NCBI GenBank assembly: GCA_002633005.1
Contig: NMRA01000038.1
Span: 705,329 to 769,328, forward strand
Length of the DNA: 64,000 bases
Direction: 5' to 3'
Origin: Phoronis australis
Taxonomy: Eukaryota; Phoronida; Phoronidae
In this document: one piece after another, positions 23,301 to 33,942 of the stretch
How the letters are laid out: each line of letters opens with the position of its first letter
Numbering within the stretch: the stretch's first letter is position 1
Program-made: the position numbers and the translations under genes
Notes under the pieces: model-generated
Databases searched by the model: none
The model's input: the letters and a program-made list of their open reading frames with translations, nothing else
What the model was told of the DNA's origin: nothing

Positions 23301-26300
23301 GTATTTTAATTTCCATTCTTGTTGAATTTTAATTTGTGGACCACGAGTAAAGTCAAGAATTGTTCTCAGTGACATTAAACATTTAACGTTTTCATTTGGA
23401 CTGATTAATTTTTCTGCACATACTACCAGTGAATGTTTGCACAGCCTTGAACATAAAAATTTATACAAGAAAAGAGCCACAATGGACAAAAAGCTATCAA
23501 GACAAAGAAGAAAAACAAGCTGCAACAGCACCCACAACATACACCTGAGACAGCAGGAGCCCTGAATTTGAGAAGGCAGCCCGCATCGACAGTCATCCTA
23601 TGCATGCTAAAGCCCTGGATATTTGAATAGTTACTGTACTTATAAATGTATACCCTATAGAATGGCAAGCTAAGTGAAGAACAATAGAAGCGCTCCGAAT
23701 GAAACATTGAGTTTGAGCACAAGCCATTGATTACAAGCCTGATTCGGTTGCTACCAGATATTTAGCAATGGCACAAAGAAAACGTTGAATCAATTTAAAG
23801 GTCGTTATTGCAAGAGATAACTAGCTGAAGAAAATATTCAAATAGGAACTAAAACTTAAAAATGCAATTAAATAAACAGATAGCTGAATAGGGAATCTGA
23901 AACACCAGATTAACATGATATGCATATAAAAGTACTGGTATAAAATTACAAAATGACACTGATATTTTATGCAAACGCATTTAATACAAAAATATTTTAA
24001 CACCGCCTAAAATATTAACCCAATTCCGCACAATCTGACGACTACCTAAACTAAGTAACCATACGCTTGTCAATATTCTTGACTCGTATTCCTAACGTAT
24101 TGATAACAGAAGCAAGAAGCAAGTGTATTTCTCAATCATCAAATCAACGAAGGATTAGACTAAAACACTCAATACTTGAACATCACGCAAAATATACAAT
24201 CATTCTTTTACCTGGTTCTGGTGAGAAACTGACCGGGAAGGCTGACTGAAATACAACAATAGAGAAACATGGCAGTTAATGGTGGCTGAAAGAACAAAGC
24301 TAGAAATTACATGTGTCAAGACAGGATGAAATGAGACAATGTAGAAACTGGTAAAAACATAAAAAAGAAAGGGGCATTTCACTGTCATACAATCGGCCTT
24401 ATAACATTTCTTATCGTGATAGAATTCTGTTTCCGTTACCAACAAGAACATCAAAACCGTCAGTGACTCAGAAAAAATTTCAGCGTTTATTGGAGCTGGC
24501 CAACTCAAAAAATTGGGAAGTCGAAAATAACGCGTTGCTTTTGACTCGAGTTGACAATGGAAAAGGAATTCAGAAATCTGGTAAAGAATTGATTTTATGA
24601 GTGTAAAAACCTATGAACTTGATTTTTTATTTTTGTTTTAAGCCAGCTAAATAGTGCAAAATGCAGTTTTATGTTCAGAACTGTTGTAGCTACTGAACTT
24701 TTTTGTTTTAGTCTCTATATTTCATGGTTTTAAAACACCCAGATTATAAAATTTTATTCCGAAATGTTAAAACCGTGAAAGCGTTTTACATAATTACAGC
24801 GTGGTTTTCCTGTACTCGAAATCCCCGACAGACCTATTTTTGAAAATCCTTATTTCGGTTCACGCTTAATTAAGGATGGAACTCATTCTCTGTTTTAGCA
24901 GAATGATAGCTTCACGAGTAGGTTCACCAGGGCAAACGTGATTATTATCCCAGCTTGAACTTTGTGATTTCGGCTTAACTTAATTATTGTTGGGTGGCAC
25001 TTAAAGACGTGAATCAAAACCAGTGTAATCATTATGTCAAGTAATTTGTTCATTTATTGTTAATTAGCTTCTTCCAACGACCCTTTTCACCAAATGTGAA
25101 AATAAAATGGTAACTGTTAGCTTCTTGGCATTTTAAATTGTTCAAATTAAAGATGCATTTTGCCCGTTTAGCTGACTGAAAACTAAACCAAATTTGTGTT
25201 TTACTCTCATGAAACCAGTCTCGTAATTTTCCTTTTTATTCATCATAAGACGAGGGCGAACGAGATAAAATACAATGAATAACGAACAATAGACAAATTA
25301 AAATTAAATTATTATGCTCTGGTCAGGAGTGTCAGAAGACAAAATTCAGCCGAAGTCGGATTACAGATATTATTCGAGCGAAGGAGAAGTCTGAGAGAGT
25401 CCACAATACCACTATTACATTCCTTTTCATGATGGGATTTTATGTCCGTTACCAAAAAGAACGTCAAAACCAACATCGACCCGAGAAAACGTTTCAGAGT
25501 TTAATGGAGTTGACCAATCCTAAAATTAGAAATTTGAAAACGGTGCTTGTACGCACTGCCTGCAGCTTGAGTGGCTCATTTTATAACAATCAAGATCGGA
25601 TGAGCGTGGTAATATTTTTCAAAAGAAAATTTAAGAGGCATTATCTGAGAAAACCTGCAAAATTGCAAAATGTTTGCGGAGGCACTTTCATCAATTAAGT
25701 TGATACTTTGAACACCAATTTGTACTCACATATGAATAAATAAATCACGTCTGTTTTTTTTATCTGAAGTCATTCTATAAAAAAATAATAAATAGCCTCC
25801 GTCGTGTTTTTTTTCACACACAGGACAAGAATGTCCAAAAAGACAAAAAGAATGCCAACACTCACAGAGCTGGAAGCCAGTTTGTGACTTTAAATGATCA
25901 TAATTAGTAGAATTGAAGCCATTGCTGTGCTTGAGAATTGATTTCGTTGAGCATCTGTGTGAACTTGTATTTCATCTCGACTTTTTGTTGACGCACTAAA
26001 ATTGACTGAACGTCACTTCAGTTAGGCCTTGGTTAGGCTTAGTAAATCCCGAGGTTTTCCGATAGTAGTCCAATTATGAAAAAATGGTTCCAAATTATAT
26101 TTAAAAATGGTTTCTTAGTACAGAAAAAAATTTATTATTCTCCGTAATACTATTTGAACTTTGGGATAATTCATCCTTTTTTGACAATCCGACTTTATTC
26201 GGAGGCACTTTCGCATAATTGCCTTGGCAATTATCAGCGAAGGTCGATGTCACGTGACATAACGAAACTCATAAAATTGCGTATTTTAACAGAAACAGCG

Positions 26301-29300
26301 CATAAAATTACAATTTGTCTCTGTATCATTCTTCATAATGAATTATAGGTAGAAAAAAATTGTATTTGAATAAAATACAAAGAGTTTAACTGAACTTACA
26401 ACAAGAATTCTAGTTTTGAGAGTACAAGGGAAGGAAGACACAAGAATGGCGACCCTTGTGCGGACGTGTTGTTCATTCTCAACCAAATCCACAGTAAATT
26501 GTTCTGAAGTCGGGGGTGAAAAGAATCTGACGAGTGTTATGAGCTGTGACAGAAATATTTTCAAATATCTGCGGTACATAAACATATCGGAGGACGTAAT
26601 GGAGTGGAAACTTCTGTTGAACACAGCTGGATTTGACGAGGGCTCGGCTGCTGAACTGACGATGTGTCCCCTTCATAGGAACAAGTTTGGTGTAGAGTTC
26701 TTCCCATCTAAATTATGTGCCTACCTAGATCATGGAGAGAAGAATAAGAGGCGTCCTAAAGCTCCGAGAGGTTGAATTAAGCTGTGTTGGATCAGGTATG
26801 CATTGTTTAATTCTGCCTTCTAAATTAACCTGATAACCAGCATCATTTTTTGGTAGTTTGAATTTATTTTTTTCTTAAGGCAAATGTCTTTTCTTATAGT
26901 ACACTTAAAAAAAGAACCTGTGCATTACCACAGGCGACCCTCAGCTTCTGATGGTCCCCAATACACTACATATAACACTACAAGGTATGACACTCGGGTC
27001 TAGAAATTCCACGGGTGCTTCGATTCAGCCATCTACATCAAACACATAACTCAATAAATTTACATAAAACAGGGGTTCAACAAACCATGAGCAATTGTTC
27101 TTTCTTATAATAACTTTCACGGTGTCTTGCTCCACAGCAAGTTTGCTAGAAATTCGCAGTCAAAGCAGAAAAAATGTTCCCAAAAGGCCCAAACACACGT
27201 CGCACTTTGACAGTTTGAGATCAAGGACGGTACGGAAATTGCCGGTTTGTCGCGTTAAGTCACGATCTACACTTAGTCGTCCATCCGTAACTCATCGGTA
27301 ATTTCGTTTACATGGATGCACCTAAAGTCAGTGTCAGGACTTCACAGCGCAGACATGAAACCTCGTTCCTGATACTGTACTTAGGTAATCGCGAATGGAG
27401 CATTTGCAGTGCGTGTGTGTAGTTGAGAAATCAAGTGCAAGAAAGTTTTCTAAATGTCAATTCATATCACCGGATGAACCGCAATCTCCCTCCTGTTGAG
27501 GTGTTTTACCCTAATTTTTTTCAGATGATTACAAGCAAATGGCTGAGGAAGTATTTGGATTTTCAACATTAGGGGAAGGTTGGACATTGAAATCGGTCAA
27601 AAAGCCCCAAGAATGTCCGAAGGTGTGAGGGATTTCCTTACAAATATGTTTAACGATGGCGAGAAAAGTGGCCAAAAAGCAGACCCAGGACAGTGTGTTC
27701 AGTTCATCAGATCGAAGTTTCCTTCCAATGAGTGGCGTACAGCCAAACAGATATATATAGATTATTACATGGCGAAGTCGTTATCCCCCGTTATCTAGAG
27801 CCCGAGTGGATTTTGGAAAATTATAATTCTCCAAAATCCACGAGGGCTCTAGATAAGGGGGATAACGACTGAGAACATGTAGTAATCTATTTATACCACA
27901 CACTGAACGAGAAACATTGCAATGAATCGATCTACCTTTCTCGACTCGCCTCGGCTTTGTAACTACTTTCTATGTCAGAGGCCCGGGGTCGGAGGTCGTG
28001 ACCTTTTAAGAAAATCCGAGCTATTTTTGTCAAATAATGCTTATACTCAAAACCATTTGAAAATTTAAACAAAATAAAAATAAAGTGAATCTATAAATCA
28101 AGGTTTAGCAACTATTATAGCTTACTACACATTTTATCACGCTAAGCTTCGACCGGAAAAATATCGTCTGCTAAAGTAGGTTACCAATAGTAACTGAGTA
28201 TAATGCTCAAGTCAAAGGATCCCAACGACACGATACCCGCATTCAAATTGGAGATCGGTGATTTACAAGTGAGAGAACACGAGAGAAAAAATTTCACTGA
28301 ATTAAAATATCGTTTTTATGGAAATTATGCGTTTTATTTTTCATAACGTATAAATGTCGGTGCAATGCCCTTTGCTGAACATGCGATTGTTGCGCGTGCT
28401 CATTTAAGTATTCTATTTTCACATCCGATGACGTCAGCCGCTGAGTGGTGTAGTGGTAAAGTCGGCGACTCGAAACACTAGAGGCCCGGGTTCGAATCCG
28501 GCCTCGGTTTCCCGCCAAAATGTTTTCTCACTAGTGAGTTAACTTTGTGGGTTATTACACGGTTGTATCTGCCATTCGAGGCTAATACTGTGGTATAACT
28601 AGCCTTTTTCCACGACTTGTACTTCAAATAAAACGCAAAGCAGTTTTTGAAGATGACGACGAATATGATGTTGCAAATGGTCGACGTATCTGGGAGGAGG
28701 TAATTAGGGACGCAGTATTTCATGAAGTAGGGGTAATGCACCCGATTATGTATGGAGAAAAAAACTTGTGTGAGACGGTGAGGTCAAAAAGTTGGGCAAT
28801 CTGAAAATTGTGAATTTGAAAGAAATTTGTAAGCTGCTGAACATAGACATTAAGCTTTGTAAGTGTAAATCTGAATATTTGAATACTGTTATAGGTTACT
28901 TAAAGATGTGCGCTTGCCATGCTGATGTCTAGAATAGATTTTTTAAAGGATATATGTGTTCACCCCTTCATCAGCGGGTGCTGACCGGCGGAAGTTGGGG
29001 GTGTGGGTAGGCATTGTTGTGTTTGTAGGAATTTGAAATTGGTGGTCACCTATGCCATTGTATTTCCAAGCTACTTGATTAGGACTCAAACCTATTGAAA
29101 TATATTCCAGTTGCAATGCTTAGTCTCATCACAGTGGCTTACTTCTGTTGTTGAACCCTTGAAAGAGTCGATGTCTTTCTGAGAGTTTTATGGTTTTCTA
29201 TAAATGCTGAAAGGTGTAAACTGCTGGTGATACGAGTGGAGTGATTTTACATGATTTAGGGTGTGCCACTCTTAAACGCTTCCAGTCGGTGGAACCAATA

Positions 29301-32300
29301 TTGGTGCATTTTTTACCTAGTTTACCATTGCCTTGAAAACCCTTGTTGCATAATATTAGTCTCGTTTATTCTGTTCTGTTGGTGGATGACACAAAATAAG
29401 GTTATTTTATGGAGTTTTGATTGATTTACATAGATTTCTGTGCGTCTTTGATTTGACTTCCTGTGTGTTGGAAATGATTTGCTTTAGTTTGTTTTTTGGA
29501 TTTTGATCCAAATTTTGTTTCACACAGTACATAGTTTTCTATGTAACATTGAGCTGACTTCAAGAGAACTCTGTCAGACTCAGCTAAACTTGGATAAACT
29601 TTCTCCAAAATTATTTGACAGATTAGTGAAACTTCTGTGTCCATGAAATATAGAAATTTTGTCAGCTTTATGTGAAGTTATTGCACCTGGGTGTAGCCTT
29701 TCTAGATAAGATATTATGTATACATTATCTAGTACTTCATGATGGTGCAACGCTGAAGTATTCCTGTTTTCATCTAATTTATGGTTGAAAGTATGGGTTT
29801 TAGAAGCTAGTTATGTATTTTTACTTTACTTGAAGATCATAATACTCTAATAGACATTCGAGTTCATTTGCATAAGAATGATTTTTTTATTTATTATTTG
29901 CATTCATTGTCTTTAGATTCTTGCAGTTTAATGACCTCTTTTCATAAAATCGCACGCTCTGACCAGAGTTAGATGTTGTTCTATTAAGGACATAATGACT
30001 AATAGACAGACAATCCACAAGTAAAACAATGATATGCGTAACTGGACCATGTTTCATGGTACGAAGGTCACCAAAGACTATTTAACATGTGAGGAAACGT
30101 ATTGTTTCTGTTCTGTCGTCACAATTCTAAATTACGTTGAATTTTCCTTTGTAACTCCATTTCAATAATGAAGTGAGAGTTATTGCAAAATAAACACACC
30201 GTCATGTTTGCTCGATACCAATATTAAGAAACCTTTTCAACATTAATTTTATTACAAAACCATTGCCCATTACTGAACTTAGAAACTCATAATGGTCGGC
30301 ATGTACTGTTATTTTCTGCCCAGTGAAACTGGAAAACAAAAAGGATGGTAGAAAATTATAATCTGACGTGAGATGAAAAACTCAAATGTTTCAGGCATTA
30401 AAGTCATAAGCGGATTTTTTTTTGGGGGGGGCAGGGGGGCCACACCCCCTTTGGCTGGTGCAAGGAAAATTAAACAGCGGCAGCGTGAAGAAATTGAGTG
30501 CACCAATTTTGAATGGCAGTCGGGGGGTAGAGCCCGGCGGAACCGTGTTACTAGTCCGATAGAATTTGGGTACAGCAGGGTTCACATCGCCAGCCCCCGC
30601 AACTTCTTTTCGGGCCGCCTGTGCATACGATTGCGCCCAATTCTCCAAGGCAACATCTTGCCCCCCCTTATGGTATTTTGGACGCGCCACTGAAAGTAAC
30701 CTCAGTTTAAAAAATAATGTGGAGTTCCTGTTGATGTGCAATAGTGATTATAAATTAAGGTGTTCTATAAAATTGAAATCGAAAGCACATTGTTCTTGGT
30801 GGCGTGCAGCTTTGAATTGACATTGACGATTCTTATTGTGGGTACTCCAGTGTCTTACTATTAAATAAGAATAAACTTTGGTGCGATTTTTGGGGGTTGT
30901 GCATATATGGTATACAATGATTTAACTTTTCACAGACCACTTTTTCAAAGTCGGCGGCTTTTTCAAAACTGTCTGTAGATTACATTACTTGTGTAACTGA
31001 ATCTTCTGCATAGAAAGTGAATATTCTACATTCGAAAACTTGCACTGAAGTGTGTTACACATTCCTTGATATTTGGGTATTTTTGTAAAGAAATATTTGT
31101 ATTTTGCACACGTTGTGGCAACAAATCTAATTGGCAAAAATATGCCCCCCCTCCCCTTTAGCAATTTTATTCTTTTGCCAATTTTGTACTGAATATTGTC
31201 AAAAATTCTACTCCATTATCCAAAAGGCGTATATCAAAACGTCACCTTGACTGCCCGTTGGCTTTTGTTTAGCCGCAGCTGGCTTTGTACCAAGGCTAGC
31301 TTTTGTTAAGCCCGTGCTACGTCGACTTATGAGGGAATCACCGTACACGACCCAGTTCTTGAAATGATAGCCAGTTGAAACAGTGAATACTAGAAATTGC
31401 TTAATACACTACCAAACTAGCAAGAATTTCAAACACAATCGCAACTTTCGTCGATTGACTAGGAAATCGAGTCTGGCGGCGCCTGCTAATGATTACTAAA
31501 CACTGCTTAATGCTATTGTATTTACAGCAACCGATTTTACGCGAAGTAAAAACAACAACTTACCATAGTTCTACTAATTATTAAATAAATACCATGTATC
31601 CGTACATAAATAAGAGCCAAATTTCGAAGGAAATCGCTGTACAAACAGACGCTATCGACTTTTCGGGTTTTGGTAAACTGTTCAATTTTACCTCCAGTGC
31701 TGCAGAACTTCATAGAATTGCCCAAAATTCTGCGTATTAGGCGGCATTGCACAGGAGCTGTGAAAAAACTCAAATTTGACGATGGAATATTTTTATTTCA
31801 CCTTAGTTTGGTAGAAGAAAATATCTCACTTTAAATAGATAGGAACCACTTTTTAATAAAAGCCTTTTGAAATTCCACACTTACTACCCATTTCCCTATT
31901 GGAATACATGGGAATATTGGATGTGCTGGAATCCATACAAAAACATTTTTTGGATTTTTAAAATAACTTTTTACTTTATTATTTGATATCCATAATAAAA
32001 CCCCATTGTCAAAATCCATGCATTTTAACTTGCCTCCGCCGACATCTGCAGGTTTTCTCAGATAATGCCTCTTAAACCTCAAAACGTTTCGGCTAAGAAT
32101 TTAACTTCTACAGCAACAACGCGTCACTCAACGGTTCAGAACATAACATTTAATAATCAACAGATCTAAGCCTGCGTCATTTAAAGCAACCCATATTAAA
32201 TCCAAGTAACCATGTGAAAGGCGCTAAAGTGAGCGGACATTTTTTTACCTCAACATAAATCTTGGTATCTTCTGGCGGTAGTTCGTCGACACTGCAATTT

Positions 32301-32545
32301 TTAGCGAAGTAATGAGTGCAGGTAATGGTTTCGACGTCAAAATCAAAAGTCGTGCAATCGCGTTGAGCATGACACAACATGCAGCAGTCAGGTAAGTCTC
32401 CCGCGTTCACGAATTCATGCCTCATGAAATTGGTGTTCAGGTGCATGTAATTCCTGTGGAATTGGACCTTTGACTGTACGCATTGTGAAAGGAATGCAGT
32501 CCCTGAGAAAACGACCACTGCAATAAATGTCCTGCGCATCGACAT
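17376..32545 (-). CDS. secreted PAN/apple-fucolectin (FTP) protein, copy 3, four exons with transposon-filled introns
   Basis: Exons are 32545-32249, 24245-24212, 19274-19062 and 17590-17376, the same lengths as copy 2 (297, 34, 213, 215 nt), giving 252 residues. Signal peptide, PAN cysteines (DCCMLC...DC...TC...NC), linker (SAFPVSFSPEP), FTP landmarks and the EVVVN end all match copy 2 closely. The loop after NR reads LWHGERL. The last exon has no ATG and was found by homology. Intron 1 holds a 6.4-kb TTAA-flanked TIR element, intron 2 a 3.8-kb LINE, and intron 3 a Penelope-like element. Subtracting the first two insertions leaves introns of 1562 and 1145 nt against 1540 and 1143 in copy 2. 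The reading frame is intact, so the gene may still work if 8-kb and 5-kb introns are spliced. Confidence 0.83.
17800..18392 (-). pseudogene. Penelope-like reverse transcriptase fragment (YVDD)
   Basis: The frame reads TALVSAPRPPPIWLRYVDDTFV and then shifts frame at least once before reaching the linker to the GIY-YIG nuclease. The catalytic YVDD is intact; the N-terminal half of the RT is missing. Confidence 0.75.
18396..18730 (+). pseudogene. Penelope-like fragment: RT scrap joined to GIY-YIG C-terminal part
   Basis: An RT scrap (SPIIAGIYMEEFEQT) is joined out of frame to the C-terminal part of the GIY-YIG endonuclease. The Arg of the conserved nuclease helix is present in RPFLTRFKEH. Internal sequence between the two parts lies on the other strand to the left. 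Confidence 0.7.
20286..24069 (-). mobile_element. Tx1/L1-like LINE insertion in copy 3 intron 2, TSD tcaatatt
   Basis: The insertion is bounded by TCAATATT at 20278-20285 and 24070-24077. In copy 2 the same intron runs straight through this site at about 10540. The left end starts with a T-run on the plus strand, that is, the poly(A) tail of a minus-strand LINE. It carries an AP-endonuclease start (LSLNCQGLG), an SDHSGV motif and an RT with a QYADD box. It is 3784 bp, lacks a recognisable ORF1 and is frameshifted. Confidence 0.85.
21543..23316 (-). pseudogene. LINE ORF2 remnant: endonuclease plus reverse transcriptase
   Basis: Pieces in order on the minus strand: 23316-23023, endonuclease start (MEIKILSLNCQGLGDSG, CLQDTHF); 22803-22594, endonuclease end (RLDFFILSK, YRSDHSGVLL); 22399-22028, RT fingers/palm (RGCRQGDPLSPYIF, TQYADDTTFTL); and 22031-21543, thumb (MSGLKINYAKTK, WSRRKLTMFGKV). 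Frameshifts or deletions separate them. The endonuclease-first layout and motif wording fit the Tx1 branch of L1-like elements; that assignment is from recall of the family. Confidence 0.75.
26412..26775 (+). pseudogene. exon-like fragment with CPLHR motif inside the TTAA element
   Basis: An acceptor-like ATTCTAG precedes a frame containing FKYLRYINISEDVMEWKLLL, AELTMCPLHRNKFGVEF and KNKRRPKAPRG. The CP.HR...G pattern with Lys/Arg-rich KAPRG or KAERG endings is, as I recall, seen in uncharacterised cnidarian and molluscan proteins. The frame ends where a GTTGAA donor-like sequence occurs. Function unknown. Confidence 0.4.
27525..27798 (+). pseudogene. frameshifted exon with GEGWTLK / GEKSGQKADP motif, cut by a palindrome
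   Basis: A polypyrimidine tract and CAG at 27515-27524 precede DYKQMAEEVFGFSTLGEGWT and LKSVKKPQ; after a frameshift near 27610 it continues RMSEGVRDFLTNMFNDGEKS and GQKADPGQCV...TAKQI. This two-part wording (GW.LK, then GE.TG.K.DP, then QI) resembles the C-terminus of widespread uncharacterised invertebrate proteins, probably the same family as the fragment at 26412. The frame runs into the palindrome at 27752. Confidence 0.45.
27752..27900. repeat. near-perfect palindrome, arms about 68 bp
   Basis: The left arm (27752-27820) contains GTCGTTATCCCCC and TCTAGAGCCC; the right arm (27829-27900) is its reverse complement with few differences, and the loop is about 8 nt. It is probably a fold-back MITE. 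Confidence 0.8.
28438..28640 (+). repeat. tRNA-derived SINE-like repeat
   Basis: An A-box-like TGGTGTAGTGGT is followed by a perfect B-box GGTTCGAATCC about 45 nt later. The T-stem does not pair fully and no clean cloverleaf or 3' end forms, so this is tRNA-derived rather than a working tRNA. The body after 28510 is of unknown type. Confidence 0.5.
30405..30692. mobile_element. MITE family A copy, TSD aaagt
   Basis: It starts CATAAGCGGATTTTTTTTTG and ends TTGGACGCGCCACTG, with AAAGT at 30400-30404 and 30693-30697. G-runs lie just inside the left end and C-runs just inside the right. It is 288 bp and nested in the TTAA element. Confidence 0.75.
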
Positions 32546-32617
32546 GTTCGTTTGCGGGCTACGTAAACCAGCTAGCTCCTCGTGTCAATGACAGAGTACA
32601 AATACACGCACGCGCTC

Positions 32618-32702
32618 ATTATAAGAAAATGGAAAACAATTCAAGCAAATGAAATCTCACGCAATGTGGCTCAAAATCAATACATTTCAAACGAGCAAAA
32701 AG
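32618..32702 (-). promoter_or_regulatory. core promoter of lectin copy 3
   Basis: TATAAT (minus strand) lies at 32618-32623, about 75 nt before the ATG, and the shared upstream block is at 32654-32700 with small changes (GCCACATTGC in place of GCCACCTTGC). Confidence 0.57.
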
Positions 32703-33240
32703 GCCCCATATAATTAGTGGGTTTTTAGTAACAAAATTTTGAGGATGGTGTTGATTCAGACGTCACTTGAGCTACTTTATACTGAAATTTTATTAATTAA
32801 CTACGTCAATCGAAAATCAATGTTCTTGCAATGCATCCTCGTCACCTTGAAAGAATTATAAATACATCAAAATAATTGGATAACAAGCAAATTACTCACA
32901 AGAATTAAAAAAATTCTCACGTGACCTGGAATGTGTTACGACATTACTGAGTACCGAGTACGTAATTTTTGATATTACATGGGCGAATCACTAAGTATCG
33001 CAGAGTAGAAATCCATACGCCTTACATTTTATCGTCTGCAAAAACACTAATACCAACAACTAAACAGTGCCAGAATTCAGTGAAGAAGACAAGGTCATGG
33101 TTGAAATACTGGTGTCACGACTATAATTACTGTACACTATACACGGTAAAAAAGATGAGACAGGTTTTTCTTTTAACATTCATGAAGACAAACTAACAAA
33201 ATTAGCTGAATGTGAAAAATGTCTTGAGTGTAACAACCGG

Positions 33241-33705
33241 CGGGTCACGCCGGTTCCTCGACTACGACCTTAACCAAGTCATTGAAACACATGCACGTAC
33301 TCCCAATCGGAAGAACATGCAAACAACTTAACGGAGCCATATCCACGTTCATTCTGACGTAGACGAACCCCAACGAAGCCCCAACTCGACATATCACGCT
33401 GTGAGACCGACTAGCAGTGCTGTCTCAAGAAGCCCTGCTGACTGCGTTATTCACAAACATTTTTTAAGTTTAAATGTTATAACTTCAAAGAGAATTTATT
33501 AGATTCTAATTTCAACATTTACTACGAAAGCTAAATGCAATTTACAGTTGTCAAGTTTAAAATAAAATTATTAACAAAAGGCAACTAAATTTAATTTGCA
33601 ATGCGCAAGCGTGTTTTTAAAAATTTACGTCATGTGGTTGAAGGTTCTAGATATGTCGAGTTTTTCAGAAAAAGGATCTTTTTTACGGTTCATGAGAGAA
33701 AACAA
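33241..33705. other. intergenic DNA between the copy 3 promoter and a palindrome
   Basis: The copy 2/3 duplication ends near 33235. A short ACCGGCGGGTCACGCCGGT hairpin follows, then AT-rich DNA with no gene visible. Confidence 0.4.
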
Positions 33706-33842
33706 ATCCTACACTCGTCTTAAGTTGATGACATGGGCAAAACGTCTTGAAATTTCGTCAAAATCCCTCGGCAAGCCTCTTGATTTTGACGAAATTTCCA
33801 AGAGGTTTTGCCCATGTCATAAACCTGAGACGAGTGTAGGAT
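33706..33842. repeat. near-perfect palindrome, arms about 60 bp
   Basis: ATCCTACACTCGTCTTAAG... through ...ATTTCGTCAAAATC is repeated in reverse at 33783-33842 around a 16-nt loop. It lies about 100 bp beyond the 3' end of copy 4. A reading frame crosses it, but its two halves are simply the two strands of the palindrome. Confidence 0.8.
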
Positions 33843-33942
33843 TCTCAACAAAGTACATTCGTTTCTAAATATATCAAACGTTTCCAACTGTTCATGTTGG
33901 AGATGTTACTCGTCCATAATCTACACTCTGTATATTAGTCTT

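Larger units (their letters stand above)
25635..32071. mobile_element. 6.4-kb DNA transposon-like element, 25-bp perfect TIRs, TTAA target site
   Basis: GAGGCATTATCTGAGAAAAC... at 25635-25659 is the exact reverse complement of 32047-32071 over 25 nt. Both ends are flanked by TTAA (25631-25634, 32072-32075). A GCGGAGGCA motif recurs just inside both ends. Copy 2 lacks the whole block near 12090. TTAA duplication is known for piggyBac and Kolobok elements; no transposase of either was recognised. It carries two exon-like fragments, a palindrome, a SINE and a MITE. Confidence 0.8.

Noticed and set aside
23292-23722. Possible LINE ORF1 (hydrophobic minus-strand frames)
   Set aside because: Composition is membrane-like by chance, with no RNA-binding or coiled-coil features, and the frames overlap each other.
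28438-28510. Functional tRNA gene
   Set aside because: The A and B boxes are good, but the T-stem has mismatches and no full cloverleaf or acceptor stem forms.
33596-33868. A 90-codon plus-strand frame
   Set aside because: Half of it is the palindrome at 33706-33842 read through both arms, which explains its openness.
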